Notes: a model not told the origin generated them from the sequence alone. A stretch of DNA of 39,916 nucleotides from Desulfobacterales bacterium (GCA_030145015.1 JAQYWI010000032.1:1-39916); one strand, 5' to 3'; shown: positions 18,261 to 26,880, numbered from the stretch's first letter. Numbers and translations are program-made.

Positions 18261-18483
18261 CAGCATTCTCCTGTCACGCACATTAAATTTTGCCGGAATT
18301 CTCGAATCGAATGACGCTGCTGAAAATAGAGCCTATCAGCATTTCAAGTTTGAAGACAAAAATCAAGCCTTTCGATATTGGCAAATAGCGGGTTTAGGTT
18401 AATGTCACAGGTTAAGGGTATATTTAAGAATAAACTTTTTTATTGACAGATGCTATTGTATTGTGAGATTTGTCATTAATTGC

Positions 18484-18664
18484 AGTGGGATAGCCATCCA
18501 CGGGAGCTTTAGCCCGCAGAACAGGCCTTTTGATTCTGCAACAGGACCTGATCCGAAAGCAGTTCGCCAGCCACTTTGATTATCCTTACATGCGGCCCAC
18601 ACCGGGTGCTATCAATATAGCCTAAGTCACTCTAATAATACCTCATCGGTTGGCCGTGAGGTAT
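18484..18664 (+). promoter_or_regulatory. Possible structured leader upstream of the UspA-like gene
   Basis: The 449-bp gap before 18710 has several short hairpins: GTGGGAT/ATCCAC (18485-18501), GCAGAA/TTCTGC (18516-18539) and ATACCTCA/TGAGGTAT (18638-18664). No known riboswitch motif is recognised. The rest of the gap (18261-18483) is AT-rich with no gene. Confidence 0.3.
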
Positions 18665-18709
18665 ATGTCCTGATATGTCAAATCTTAAACAGTCTTAAGG
18701 GGGAAACCA

Positions 18710-19174
18710 ATGGCCATACAAAAACTGTTGCTGCCTTACAATTTCACGCGTTTCGATCTAAAAGCGTTAGATTTTGTTATCCGCATCTTTGGAAAACTCG
18801 AGGACATTGAGGTAACCGTATTTAACGCTTACACACCTGTTCCTGAGATTGAGACGGCCGCGAGTTCGGTTACGGGCAAACTGAAAGGGAGTCTAACTTA
18901 CCTTTCCCAAAAAATTGCAGAGCAGGAATCCGAACTCAAAATGATCAAACAGAAACTTGTGGAAAACGGATTTGCAGACGGCCTTGTTCATACTGTTTTC
19001 CAGCCTCGCAAAAAGGAGGTTGCCAGCGAGATTATTGATTTAGCCACGAATAATAAATTCGATGTCATCGTCATCAGTCACAAACCCGGCAAGGCAACCC
19101 GGTTTTTTACCGGGAGCAGATATAGCAAAGTGATTGCAGCTTTAAAAGAAGTGACGGTCTGCGTCGTGTCTTAG
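18710..19174 (+). CDS. Universal stress protein, UspA family
   Basis: The 154-residue protein has a Usp-like Rossmann start (KLLLPYNFTRFDLKALDFVI), a middle helical region and a late segment FDVIVISHKPGKATRFFTGSRYSKVI. That segment resembles the ATP-binding G-x2-G-x9-G(S/T) loop, but the first glycines are only partly kept. The start has AAGGGGG seven bases upstream. Usp proteins are induced by starvation or stress. It precedes a GAF protein by 110 bp on the same strand. Confidence 0.75.
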   Translation: MAIQKLLLPYNFTRFDLKALDFVIRIFGKLEDIEVTVFNAYTPVPEIETAASSVTGKLKGSLTYLSQKIAEQESELKMIKQKLVENGFADGLVHTVFQPRKKEVASEIIDLATNNKFDVIVISHKPGKATRFFTGSRYSKVIAALKEVTVCVVS

Positions 19175-19284
19175 GGCCGATTTAAAACAGCTAATCCAGT
19201 GTCAGCAAAACGTCTTTACACCCGTCGACATCGTTAAACCCTAATGCGATTGAAGCACGGTTTAACCCACAAAGGAGGAATTTC

Positions 19285-19845
19285 ATGCCTGTCGAAGAAA
19301 AAATTAATATCGATATTTATAAGGTTGTCTTCAGAGCGATAGCGGAATCGGACAACCTGGAAATCATGGCCAATCATCTGACCCAACTTCTGGTGGCAGC
19401 CCTTGAGATTAAAGGATGTACCCTGTTTGCACTAGATCCGGAAACACAGGAGCTGGAAATATTAGCAAGCTTTGGATTAAGCATGAAATACTTAAACAAG
19501 GGGCCCTTATTAACAGGAAAAAGCATTGGCGCAATCTTAAAGCGAGAACCCATTGTCATTCGAGATGTGAAAATAACCGACCGCTTGCAATACCCCGATG
19601 ATGCCAGGAATGAAGGCATCGGCGCCATCATATCCGTTCCAATCATTTTTAATAATAATTCTATCGGAGCCTTACGGCTGTATCACCATAATTCCTGGGA
19701 CATTTCGGAGAAAGATATCGACTCACTGTCGGTACTGGCCGAAAACATTGGATTGGCCATGACGTATACAAGACTTCTTAATGCCTTAAAGACCATACGG
19801 TATACGGTGGAGGATATACAGCCAATCGGGGGGGAAGCCACCTAA
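19285..19845 (+). CDS. Stand-alone GAF-domain protein
   Basis: The 186-residue protein is nearly all one GAF domain (about 20-165): LEIMANHLTQLLVAALEIKGCTLFALD, then IVIRDVKITDRLQYPDDA and GIGAIISVPIIFNNNSIGALRLYH. There is no output domain, so it may bind a small ligand or a partner such as the neighbouring Usp protein. A strong AAAGGAGG ribosome site precedes the start. Free GAF domains include methionine-sulfoxide reductases, but the required cysteine pattern is not seen. Confidence 0.8.
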   Translation: MPVEEKINIDIYKVVFRAIAESDNLEIMANHLTQLLVAALEIKGCTLFALDPETQELEILASFGLSMKYLNKGPLLTGKSIGAILKREPIVIRDVKITDRLQYPDDARNEGIGAIISVPIIFNNNSIGALRLYHHNSWDISEKDIDSLSVLAENIGLAMTYTRLLNALKTIRYTVEDIQPIGGEAT

Positions 19846-19865
19846 GGTTAAGGTTCCATAGCGAC

Positions 19866-20723
19866 ATGCAAAGGCGCAAACAACAAAATGGGTCTCCTGA
19901 GACCTGGGTTACAAAATTAAAGGCTTATTTTGCCAGATATGAGGGGGCGATTATCGCATACAGCGGCGGTGTTGACAGTGCCCTGCTGGCATATGTCGCG
20001 CACCTGGCTTTCGGAAACAATATGCTGGCCGCGATGGCAGACAGCCCATCGCTTTCCCGCAGGGAATATCGCCATGCGTTAAATTTTGTCCAAACCCATA
20101 AAATTCCCCTTCAAATTATTCAGACCCAGGAAATGCAAAATCCGTTTTACGCGGCCAACCAGGGCGATCGATGTTACCATTGCAAAAAAGCCCTGTTTGA
20201 AAAAATTAGTGGCCTGCGTGATCAACCTGGAAATCCCTTAAGTGATTCTGCCTGGCCTATTTTTTACGGCGCTAATCTCGATGATCTCGGAGACTACCGG
20301 CCGGGAATCCAGGCAGCTGACGAGGCTTCGATTCTGGCACCCTACGTGGAATTGAAAATGGGTAAAACCGCAATCCGCAAAGTCTGCGACTTTTTCGACC
20401 TGGATGTTGCCGCCAAACCGGCCATGCCGTGCATGGCCAGCCGAATTGCTTACGGCCAGGAGGTCAGTGTCGAGAAACTCAAACAGGTCGAAGCGGCTGA
20501 GGATTTTCTTTACAATCTCGGGTTCCGGGTATTGAGAGTTCGGCATCACGGCGATACGGCCAGGATCGAAATCTTACCCCAGGATTTCGAGTTGGCGATT
20601 CAACATCGAGAAAAAATCGGTAGAAATCTCCACGAATTGGGATTTCTATATGTTGCGCTTGATTTGGACGGTTTTAAAAGCGGCTCTCTCAATGTCGCTT
20701 TAAAGAAAAATAAAAACCACTAA
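19866..20723 (+). CDS. larE: ATP-dependent sacrificial sulfur transferase LarE
   Basis: LarE adenylates a pyridinium dicarboxylate substrate and gives sulfur to form the nickel-pincer (NPN) cofactor of lactate racemase-type enzymes. The 285-residue protein has the PP-loop AYSGGVDSAL (about 32-41), RCYHCKKALF (about 100-109), the family motif PAMPCMASRIAYG with the candidate sacrificial or Fe-S cysteine, and GFRVLRVRHHGDTARIE. No larA, larB or larC is in the window. It follows the GAF gene by 20 nt and precedes mnmA, another PP-loop sulfur enzyme. Confidence 0.9.
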   Translation: MQRRKQQNGSPETWVTKLKAYFARYEGAIIAYSGGVDSALLAYVAHLAFGNNMLAAMADSPSLSRREYRHALNFVQTHKIPLQIIQTQEMQNPFYAANQGDRCYHCKKALFEKISGLRDQPGNPLSDSAWPIFYGANLDDLGDYRPGIQAADEASILAPYVELKMGKTAIRKVCDFFDLDVAAKPAMPCMASRIAYGQEVSVEKLKQVEAAEDFLYNLGFRVLRVRHHGDTARIEILPQDFELAIQHREKIGRNLHELGFLYVALDLDGFKSGSLNVALKKNKNH

Positions 20724-20768
20724 TATCACCGTTTTCAAAATACAGCATTTGTTTAAATTGTGTTTATA

Positions 20769-20882
20769 AATCCGAAAAACGAATATCGAAATTCGAAACA
20801 AATTCAAATATCAAATGACCCAAATTCTAAAGTTTTGAACATTTGAATTTAAGATTTCGATATTGTTTCGTATTTCGGATTT
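20769..20882. repeat. Inverted repeat of AATTCGAAA/ATATCGAAA units before mnmA
   Basis: The left arm (20769-20817) and right arm (20839-20882) are largely complementary, built from CGAAA and AAATTCAAAT units. It lies between larE and mnmA, 50 bp before the mnmA start. It may form a hairpin in the larE-mnmA transcript. Confidence 0.7.
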
Positions 20883-20934
20883 TGATTATTTAAAAAATTT
20901 AACAATAAAATATTTTGTTTCAAATAAGAATAAA

Positions 20935-22020
20935 ATGAAAAAAATTAAAGCCAGAGTAGCAGTTGGACTGAGCGGTGGCGTGGATTCCTCCGTAGCCGCG
21001 GCTTTGCTGCGCAAACAGGACTATGAGGTTTTCGGCGTCACCATGGAAATATATGACGGCTCCGTTATCCCCAAAGCGTCTGCTACACATGCCTGCTACG
21101 GACCCGGCGAGAAAGAGGATGTCGAGTCCGCCGCCGCCATTTGTGAAAAACTCAATATGGCTTTTTATACAATTGATCTGCGGCAGGAGTACAAAAGCCA
21201 TGTCATCCATTACTTTAGAAACGAATACCTCAAAGGTAAAACCCCAAATCCGTGTGTTGTCTGCAACCAGAAACTCAAGTTTGGCTTCCTTTTGGAAAAG
21301 GCCCGGCAGGCCGGTTTGGATTTTGATTATTTTGCCACCGGCCACTACGCCCGGATTGAAAAATCCGGCAGTCGGTTTTTGTTGAAACGGGCTGCGGATC
21401 TCTCAAAAGATCAAACCTATTTTCTTTATGGTCTGACACCGGAGCAACTCTCACATACACTTTTTCCGATAGGAGATCATACCAAACAAGAGGTCAGAAC
21501 AATCGCGCGCTCGCTGGGGCTGGAAACAGCAGATCGTGAGGAAAGCCAGGATTTCATCGACGGCGGGGATTATTCTATTCTTTTTGATAAAGACGAGATA
21601 CAAGCCGGCGAAATTGTGGATGAAGCCGGTCAGGTCCTTGGAATGCACCGGGGAATTATTCATTATACCATCGGCCAGCGCCGCGGCCTTGGCATCGCTT
21701 CCCGGAGCCCGCTGTATGTCAGCCGAATCGATGCGGCCAACAACCGTATTATCGTCAGCGATCATGAGAACCGATCAAAAGGCCTGATGGCCACTGATTT
21801 AAATCTGATCGCCGTCGATCGGATTGAACAACCCCGCCAGGTACAGGTCAAGATACGTCTCAAACACAAGCAAGCGGAAGCAACGGTTTTTCCGCCGGAT
21901 GGCGGTCAAACCAGGATTTTATTTAAAGAACCGCAGATGTCGGTGACGCCCGGACAATCCGCAGTGCTTTATACCGACGATACCGTATTGGGCGGCGGCA
22001 TAATCGCAGGGGCTCTCTGA
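20935..22020 (+). CDS. mnmA: tRNA-uridine 2-sulfurtransferase, MnmA family, lacking the second catalytic Cys
   Basis: MnmA activates U34 of tRNAs for Lys, Glu and Gln with ATP and inserts sulfur. The 361-residue protein has PP-loop GLSGGVDSSV (11-20), the TPNPCVVCNQKLKFG motif (Cys107 and Cys110) and the GQRRGLGI RNA-binding motif near the C-terminus. The usual SQ-E-I-C-F motif holding the second catalytic cysteine reads SQDFIDGGDYS here, with Ile208 where Cys is expected. Cys54 in HACYGPGE is an extra conserved-looking cysteine. ATG 20935 is chosen; an in-frame TTG at 20863 lies inside the repeat. It may be a divergent paralogue. Confidence 0.82.
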   Translation: MKKIKARVAVGLSGGVDSSVAAALLRKQDYEVFGVTMEIYDGSVIPKASATHACYGPGEKEDVESAAAICEKLNMAFYTIDLRQEYKSHVIHYFRNEYLKGKTPNPCVVCNQKLKFGFLLEKARQAGLDFDYFATGHYARIEKSGSRFLLKRAADLSKDQTYFLYGLTPEQLSHTLFPIGDHTKQEVRTIARSLGLETADREESQDFIDGGDYSILFDKDEIQAGEIVDEAGQVLGMHRGIIHYTIGQRRGLGIASRSPLYVSRIDAANNRIIVSDHENRSKGLMATDLNLIAVDRIEQPRQVQVKIRLKHKQAEATVFPPDGGQTRILFKEPQMSVTPGQSAVLYTDDTVLGGGIIAGAL

Positions 22021-22113
22021 CCTCGTCGGCATGGGTTCTGTTTTCTTATTAACGACCCCATAGCTAATCCCGGATGGAAACTTTCAATTTCAATTCATCC
22101 CGTAGCATTGGAC

Positions 22114-22212
22114 CGTTTCGAGTTTCGCGTTCCGGGTTCCGGGTTAAAATATTGCAAACTAAGCTCTGCTTTGCATGACTCGCAACTTGTAACCCGTAAC
22201 ACGTAACGAAAG
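22114..22212. repeat. Inverted repeat of GTTCCGGGTT/GTAACCCGTAAC units
   Basis: The left arm 22114-22145 (CGTTTCGAGTTTCGCGTTCC and following) is answered by 22184-22212 (AACTTGTAACCCGTAACACG and following). It lies 90 bp after the mnmA stop. The remaining gap up to 22380 shows no gene. Confidence 0.6.
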
Positions 22213-22385
22213 AACAAACCCAACATTCCAGTACGTCAATGCTCCAGGGCGAAGACTTATTATCACTTCTGGCATCCTTAAAACTCCCTTTTTATGGGTC
22301 ATCGTTCCGTTTATTAATTATTCAAATTACGAATCTGAAGGCCTTGGACAATCCGATTTTCAGGCTTTAGTTGCAATCTTTTTTG

Positions 22386-22406
22386 TTGACACACCTGCCA
22401 CAATGT
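22386..22406 (+). promoter_or_regulatory. Promoter -35-like box and candidate operator of the first two-CW regulator
   Basis: TTGACA at 22386-22391 is followed by GCCACAATGT at 22397-22406, inside what would be the promoter spacer. The -10 box is not clear. The reverse complement of the same 10-mer occurs upstream of the paralogous regulator at 33052-33061, which suggests a shared binding site. Confidence 0.4.
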
Positions 22407-22461
22407 AACAAATTAAGAGGGGTAAGTTTAACATATTAATATCCCTTAAAGGACGGATTTT

Positions 22462-22839
22462 ATGGAACGCACAGAGTTTAAAAAGCTTCGAGCAAAATTA
22501 AAAAAGACCCAGGCTCAAATGGCCCAGCTGCTAGGCGTATCGCTAAAAGCGGTGCACAGCTATGAGCAGGGCTGGCGCAAAGTACCGGCTGCCGTCGAAC
22601 GCCAGATGTATTTTTTAGCCGTTAAGCAGAGTACCAAAACGGGCAAAGTGAAAGCATGCTGGCAGATCAAAAATTGCAGTCCGGAACAAAAAACCAAATG
22701 CCCGGCCTGGGAATTCGGAGCCGGAGAACTTTGCTGGTTTATCAATGGAACCATTTGCGATGGCACCGCCCAGAAAGACTGGAAAGAAAAAATGAAGATA
22801 TGCCGGACCTGCGAAGTATTTGAGCCGCTGATAAGATAA
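22462..22839 (+). CDS. XRE-type HTH regulator with C-terminal two-CW cysteine domain
   Basis: The 125-residue protein has an N-terminal XRE/Cro-like helix-turn-helix (about 8-45: LKKTQAQMAQLLGVSLKAVH, SYEQGWRKVP). The C-terminal domain has seven cysteines (66, 72, 80, 91, 99, 114, 117) in the pattern CWxIKNC, CPAWE, LCWFINGTICDG, CRTCEVF. I recognise it as the two-CW type. The cysteines could hold zinc, an Fe-S cluster or sense redox or sulfur state. It lies 108 bp upstream of metY on the same strand. A paralogue at 33126 has all seven cysteines at the same positions, and 81 of 120 aligned residues are identical. Its role as regulator of the met genes is inferred. Confidence 0.8.
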   Translation: MERTEFKKLRAKLKKTQAQMAQLLGVSLKAVHSYEQGWRKVPAAVERQMYFLAVKQSTKTGKVKACWQIKNCSPEQKTKCPAWEFGAGELCWFINGTICDGTAQKDWKEKMKICRTCEVFEPLIR

Positions 22840-22947
22840 GCTGCCCGCCGCAGATCATAAATCATTTCACCAAAAACTACCCGCCGCGCCGAATGACCGT
22901 CAGCGCACCTGATAATTCCAGATTTTAAGGAAAATGAGGTACTAAAA

Positions 22948-24234
22948 ATGAATGACAATTATAAATTCGAAACCCAGTGTTTGCATGCCGGCCAGGAACC
23001 GGATCCGACCACCACCTCCCGCGGGGTGCCGATCCACCGCACCTCTTCTTACGTTTTCAAAAACACCGAACATGCGGCCGATCTTTTTGCACTCAGGGAA
23101 CCGGGCAACATTTACACCCGTATCATGAACCCCACCCAGGATGTTCTCGAGCAGCGGGTTGCCGCCCTGGAAGGCGGCGCAGCTGCCCTGGCCCTTTCTT
23201 CCGGCACATCGGCGGTGTATTATGCCATCATCAATATCTGTACCGCCGGAGATGAGATCGTTTCGGCCTCAAATCTGTACGGCGGTACTTATACGATGTT
23301 TGATTGCATTCTTCCACAATTTGGTATCCGGGTAAATTTTGCGGATGCCAGGGATCCGGAGAATTTCGCCCGGGCGATCACCGCAAAAACAAGAGCGATC
23401 TATATTGAGACCATCGGCAATCCGGTACTGGAGTTTACGGATATCAGCGCCGTCGCCAAGATTGCCCACAACCACAACCTGCCGCTAATTGTGGATGCCA
23501 CCTTTACCACGCCCTATTTACTGAAAAGTATCGAATATGGTGCCGACATCGTAGTGAATTCCCTGACAAAATGGATGGGGGGACACGGCACCGGTATCGG
23601 CGGTGTTGTCATTGATTCAGGAACCTTTGACTGGAAAGATCCCAAATTCAAGCTCTACAATGAGCCGGATCCCAGTTATCATGACATCCGCTACGCCCAT
23701 GATCTGGGCGAGATGAATCCCATCGCCTTTATCCTTAGGATGCGGCTCGTACCATTGCGCAATTTAGGTGCCTGTATTTCCCCGGACAATGCCTGGATGT
23801 TTTTGCAAGGCCTGGAAACACTGCCCCTGCGTATGCAGCGGCATTGCGAAAATACAGCCGAAATTGCCCGGTTTTTAAAAGAACACCCGCAAGTTGAATG
23901 GGTGCGCTATCCCGGATTACCGGACGATCCTACCTACCCGGTGGCCAGCAAATATCTTAAAAACGGGTTTGGCGGCATGGTCGTTTTCGGGATTAAAGGG
24001 GGTTTGGAAGCCGGCCCAAAATTTGTAGATAGCTTAAAACTGTTTTCCCAGCTGGCAAACGTGGGAGATGCCAAAAGCCTTGTTATTCACCCTGCAAGTA
24101 CGACCCATTCTCAGTTATCCGAGGAACAGCAAAAAGCCGCGGGATTGACGCCGGATCTGGTACGCCTGTCTATCGGCCTTGAACACATCGATGATATCAA
24201 AAATGATTTAGAACAGGCATTCGCCCAAACCTGA
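22948..24234 (+). CDS. metY: O-acetylhomoserine sulfhydrylase (PLP-dependent)
   Basis: The enzyme replaces the acetyl group of O-acetylhomoserine with sulfide (or methanethiol) to make homocysteine. This 428-residue member of the Cys/Met metabolism PLP family has the FETQCLHAG start, SSGTSAVYYAI, IETIGNPVLEF, VDATFTTPYL and the PLP-lysine motif VVNSLTKWMGGHGTGIGG. The full-length C-terminus with VIHPASTTHSQL is typical of the 420-430-residue MetY class rather than cystathionine synthases. GAGGT precedes the start. It is followed by metX and metW, a direct-sulfhydrylation methionine route. Confidence 0.93.
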   Translation: MNDNYKFETQCLHAGQEPDPTTTSRGVPIHRTSSYVFKNTEHAADLFALREPGNIYTRIMNPTQDVLEQRVAALEGGAAALALSSGTSAVYYAIINICTAGDEIVSASNLYGGTYTMFDCILPQFGIRVNFADARDPENFARAITAKTRAIYIETIGNPVLEFTDISAVAKIAHNHNLPLIVDATFTTPYLLKSIEYGADIVVNSLTKWMGGHGTGIGGVVIDSGTFDWKDPKFKLYNEPDPSYHDIRYAHDLGEMNPIAFILRMRLVPLRNLGACISPDNAWMFLQGLETLPLRMQRHCENTAEIARFLKEHPQVEWVRYPGLPDDPTYPVASKYLKNGFGGMVVFGIKGGLEAGPKFVDSLKLFSQLANVGDAKSLVIHPASTTHSQLSEEQQKAAGLTPDLVRLSIGLEHIDDIKNDLEQAFAQT

Positions 24235-24281
24235 TTTTTCTTGCCCTCGTAAAAAAAATCAAGTATCAAAATTAGCCGATA

Positions 24282-25454
24282 ATGAGCGAATATATAGAAC
24301 ACGACAGGGACGGCGTTTCGGTGGGCATTGTGGAGAAGAAACTCTTCACTTTTGCCGAACCGCCCGATGAAATGGTACTGGATAACGGAGCCAAACTAGG
24401 CCCGGTAACCCTTGCCTACGAAACCTGCGGCACGTTAAATTCGGATAAAAGTAATGTCGTTCTGATTTTACATGCCCTCTCCGGAGATTCCCACGCCGCC
24501 GGCTATTATAAAAATGAAGATGAAAAGCCCGGCTGGTGGGATATTATGGTCGGACCCGGCAAGGGAATCGATACCGACAAGTATTTTGTGGTCTGCTCAA
24601 ACATCCTTGGCAGCTGTATGGGATCTACCGGACCTTGTACGACCAATCCTAAAAACGTCCAGCCCTACGCGCTTGATTTTCCGGTGGTCACCATCGGGGA
24701 CATGGTCGCAGCCCAAAAAAAGTTGATGGATCATCTGGGAATCGAAAAAATTCTGTGCGTCGTTGGCGGCTCTATCGGTGGCATGCAGGTTCTGGAATGG
24801 ACCGTCCGCTACCCGGATATGGTGGTTTCAGCCATTCCCCTGGCAACCACTACCAAACACTCGGCCCTGGCCATTGCCTTTAACGAAGTCGCCAGACAGG
24901 CCATCATGGCCGACCCCAATTGGAACAACGGAAACTACTACTACGGACCCAAGCCGAATCTGGGGCTGGCGGTGGCCCGCATGATCGGCCATATTACCTA
25001 TTTATCGGATGAATCCATGCGCTTAAAGTTCGGTCGGCGGTTGCAGGATAAGGGCGACTTTTCATTTAACTTCGACGCCGATTTTCAGGTCGAAAGCTAC
25101 CTGCGTTATCAGGGCAAAAAATTTGTGGATCGTTTTGATGCCAACTCCTTTTTGTACATCACCAAAGCCAGCGACTACTACGACATGGAAAAACTATACG
25201 GTGAGGGTTCGGCGGTAAAAGCCTTTTCAAGGGCCAGAGCCAAGTTTATGGTGGTATCTTTTACCTCCGACTGGCTCTACCCGACCTATCAGTCCAAGGC
25301 CATGGTGAAAGCCATGAAGAAAAACGGATTGGATGTGAGTTTTTGCGAAATTGAAGCCGAATGGGGCCATGACGCCTTTTTGATACCCAACGTGAGATTG
25401 ACGACCTTGATGAGAGGATTTTTGGAGCGTGTCTGCCGCGAAACCAAAAAATAA
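24282..25454 (+). CDS. metX: Homoserine O-acetyltransferase
   Basis: MetX acetylates homoserine to give the MetY substrate. The 390-residue alpha/beta-hydrolase has the nucleophile elbow VVGGSIGGMQVLEW (Ser in GGSIGG), NILGSCMGSTGP, catalytic Asp in FTSDWLYP and catalytic His in GHDAFLIP. The FAEPPDEMVLDNGAKLGP start fits MetX. It follows metY by 47 nt, and metW begins 4 nt after its stop. Substrate choice between acetyl- and succinyl-CoA cannot be read with certainty from the sequence. Confidence 0.93.
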   Translation: MSEYIEHDRDGVSVGIVEKKLFTFAEPPDEMVLDNGAKLGPVTLAYETCGTLNSDKSNVVLILHALSGDSHAAGYYKNEDEKPGWWDIMVGPGKGIDTDKYFVVCSNILGSCMGSTGPCTTNPKNVQPYALDFPVVTIGDMVAAQKKLMDHLGIEKILCVVGGSIGGMQVLEWTVRYPDMVVSAIPLATTTKHSALAIAFNEVARQAIMADPNWNNGNYYYGPKPNLGLAVARMIGHITYLSDESMRLKFGRRLQDKGDFSFNFDADFQVESYLRYQGKKFVDRFDANSFLYITKASDYYDMEKLYGEGSAVKAFSRARAKFMVVSFTSDWLYPTYQSKAMVKAMKKNGLDVSFCEIEAEWGHDAFLIPNVRLTTLMRGFLERVCRETKK

Positions 25455-25458
25455 CAGC

Positions 25459-26058
25459 ATGCGCTACGATCTTCAGATTATCGCCTCCTGGATTGAACCG
25501 GGAACCCATGTGCTCGATCTGGGCTGTGGCAACGGCGCACTGCTGAAATTTTTAATTAAAAATAAGCAGGTGACCGGCTCGGGAATCGAACTTGAAGAAG
25601 GCAAAGTCGCCACGTGTATTGAAAAAGGGCTTTCAGTTCTTCAGGGAGACATCAGTGCGGAAGTTTCCGATTATCCCGACCAAACTTTTGATTATGTCAT
25701 CTTGAGCCAGACCCTGCAGCAAGTCTATGAGCCGGATGCGCTCATCCGGGCGCTAATGCGCATCGGCAAAAAAGGCATCGTCAGTTTCCCGAATTTCAGC
25801 CATTGGGCCTGCCGCATGCAGTTGCTGTGGACCGGCTATGCGCCCGTCACCAAACAACTGCCTTTTGAATGGTATAATACACCCAATATCCGGGTGATCA
25901 CCATCAAAGATTTTAGAAAATTCATTCATGATGTCGGTTTGAAAATTTTAAATGAGGTCGCCATTAATACCCATTCCCAGGATCGATACGGCAAGATTAT
26001 CAAGTTTTTGCCAAATATGAGGGCGACGTATGGCATTTTTTTGATTGGGAACAAATAA
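25459..26058 (+). CDS. metW: Methionine biosynthesis protein MetW
   Basis: MetW is a SAM-methyltransferase-fold partner of MetX, needed for its activity in several bacteria. The 199-residue protein starts MRYDLQIIASWI and has motif VLDLGCGNGALL (SAM-binding loop), YVILSQTLQQV, FPNFSHW and PFEWYNTPNIRV. The ATG at 25459, 4 nt after the metX stop, is chosen from family alignments; a GTG at 25429, preceded by GGAG and overlapping metX, is an alternative. Close coupling to metX is in line with its function. Confidence 0.9.
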   Translation: MRYDLQIIASWIEPGTHVLDLGCGNGALLKFLIKNKQVTGSGIELEEGKVATCIEKGLSVLQGDISAEVSDYPDQTFDYVILSQTLQQVYEPDALIRALMRIGKKGIVSFPNFSHWACRMQLLWTGYAPVTKQLPFEWYNTPNIRVITIKDFRKFIHDVGLKILNEVAINTHSQDRYGKIIKFLPNMRATYGIFLIGNK

Positions 26059-26123
26059 GCGTGATACAGACGATAATTAAAATATTTATTAAAAAACCAG
26101 GAGTCTGTTGATATTGCTTATAA

Positions 26124-26253
26124 AAGTGACTAAAGTTAAGGTATCGCTACGCTCTATCTTTTATATATAAACGATCGTTCGACCCAGAGGCTCTCGACGG
26201 GCAGAATTCCTCAACTTTAGGCACTTTAGCTCACTTTAGGCATTTTAGGCACT
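26124..26253. repeat. CTAAAGT-family inverted repeat, copy 3
   Basis: The left arm AAGTGACTAAAGTTAAGG (about 26125-26142) is matched by units ACTTTAGGCACTTTAGCTCA and following (26212-26253). The centre has CGCTACGCTCTATCTTTTAT, the reverse complement of the AT-rich and GGAGCG core of copies 1 and 2, so the core is inverted relative to those copies. It lies between metW and the MOSC gene. Confidence 0.7.
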
Positions 26254-26336
26254 CTTTAAGCCTTGATCGAAGCTAAATTTTTCAGATCACGAGCACCACA
26301 TGGCGAATTGAACTCAAGAGATTGGGACTTGAGAAT

Positions 26337-26780
26337 ATGAAAATCATATCCATCGCAACCAGCAAGAAAAAGGGAACCCAGAAAGTCACGGTTGATGAAG
26401 CCTTTTTAAAAAAGGAACATGGCCTCGAGGGCGATGCCCATGCCGGCACCTGGCATCGACAGGTGAGTTTTCTGGCCTCCGAAGAAATAGATAAAGCCCG
26501 TGAAAAAGGCCTTGAGGTTACTTTTGGCGATTTTGCCGAAAACATCGCCACCACCGGCGTTGACTGGAAAAACATTCCGGTGGGCACCCGTGTCCGATTG
26601 GGACAGAATGCCCTTGTTGAAATTACCCAGATCGGCAAAGAGTGTCACAACCGGTGCGCCATTTATTATAAAGCCGGCGATTGCATAATGCCGCGGGAAG
26701 GTGTTTTTGCACGGGTGCTGGAGGAGGGCAAAATTCAATGCGGTGATCCGATCAGCATCGAGGAACACACCGACCCATAA
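26337..26780 (+). CDS. MOSC-domain protein
   Basis: The 147-residue protein is a single MOSC (molybdenum cofactor sulfurase C-terminal) domain: IISIATSKKKGTQKV, GLEGDAHAGTWHRQVSFLA, FAENIATTGVDW, PVGTRVRLGQ and the conserved CHNRCAIYYKAGDCIMPREG. MOSC proteins bind molybdopterin and move sulfur or substrate at the cofactor. ATG 26337 is chosen; the in-frame TTG at 26322 is less likely. A MoeA-like gene lies 320 bp downstream, in line with a molybdenum or tungsten cofactor role. Confidence 0.88.
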   Translation: MKIISIATSKKKGTQKVTVDEAFLKKEHGLEGDAHAGTWHRQVSFLASEEIDKAREKGLEVTFGDFAENIATTGVDWKNIPVGTRVRLGQNALVEITQIGKECHNRCAIYYKAGDCIMPREGVFARVLEEGKIQCGDPISIEEHTDP

Positions 26781-26880
26781 TACGCAGCCAATTCAAATAC
26801 TGTTTTTCACCCTGCCCACCGCATGACAGATTATCCCAAATATTCATAAAAACAGACGTGAGATCCCGCACGCATTGCGG

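Noticed and set aside
20863..20934. Longer MnmA starting at TTG 20863
   Set aside because: The extension is translated from the inverted repeat; family proteins begin just before the PP-loop.
22840..22947. SAM-type riboswitch before metY
   Set aside because: The 108-bp gap lacks the conserved SAM-I/II core and is too short for a typical SAM-I leader.
355..26253. CRISPR array in the repeat-rich spacers
   Set aside because: Units are short, degenerate and inverted; there are no regular unique spacers and no cas genes.
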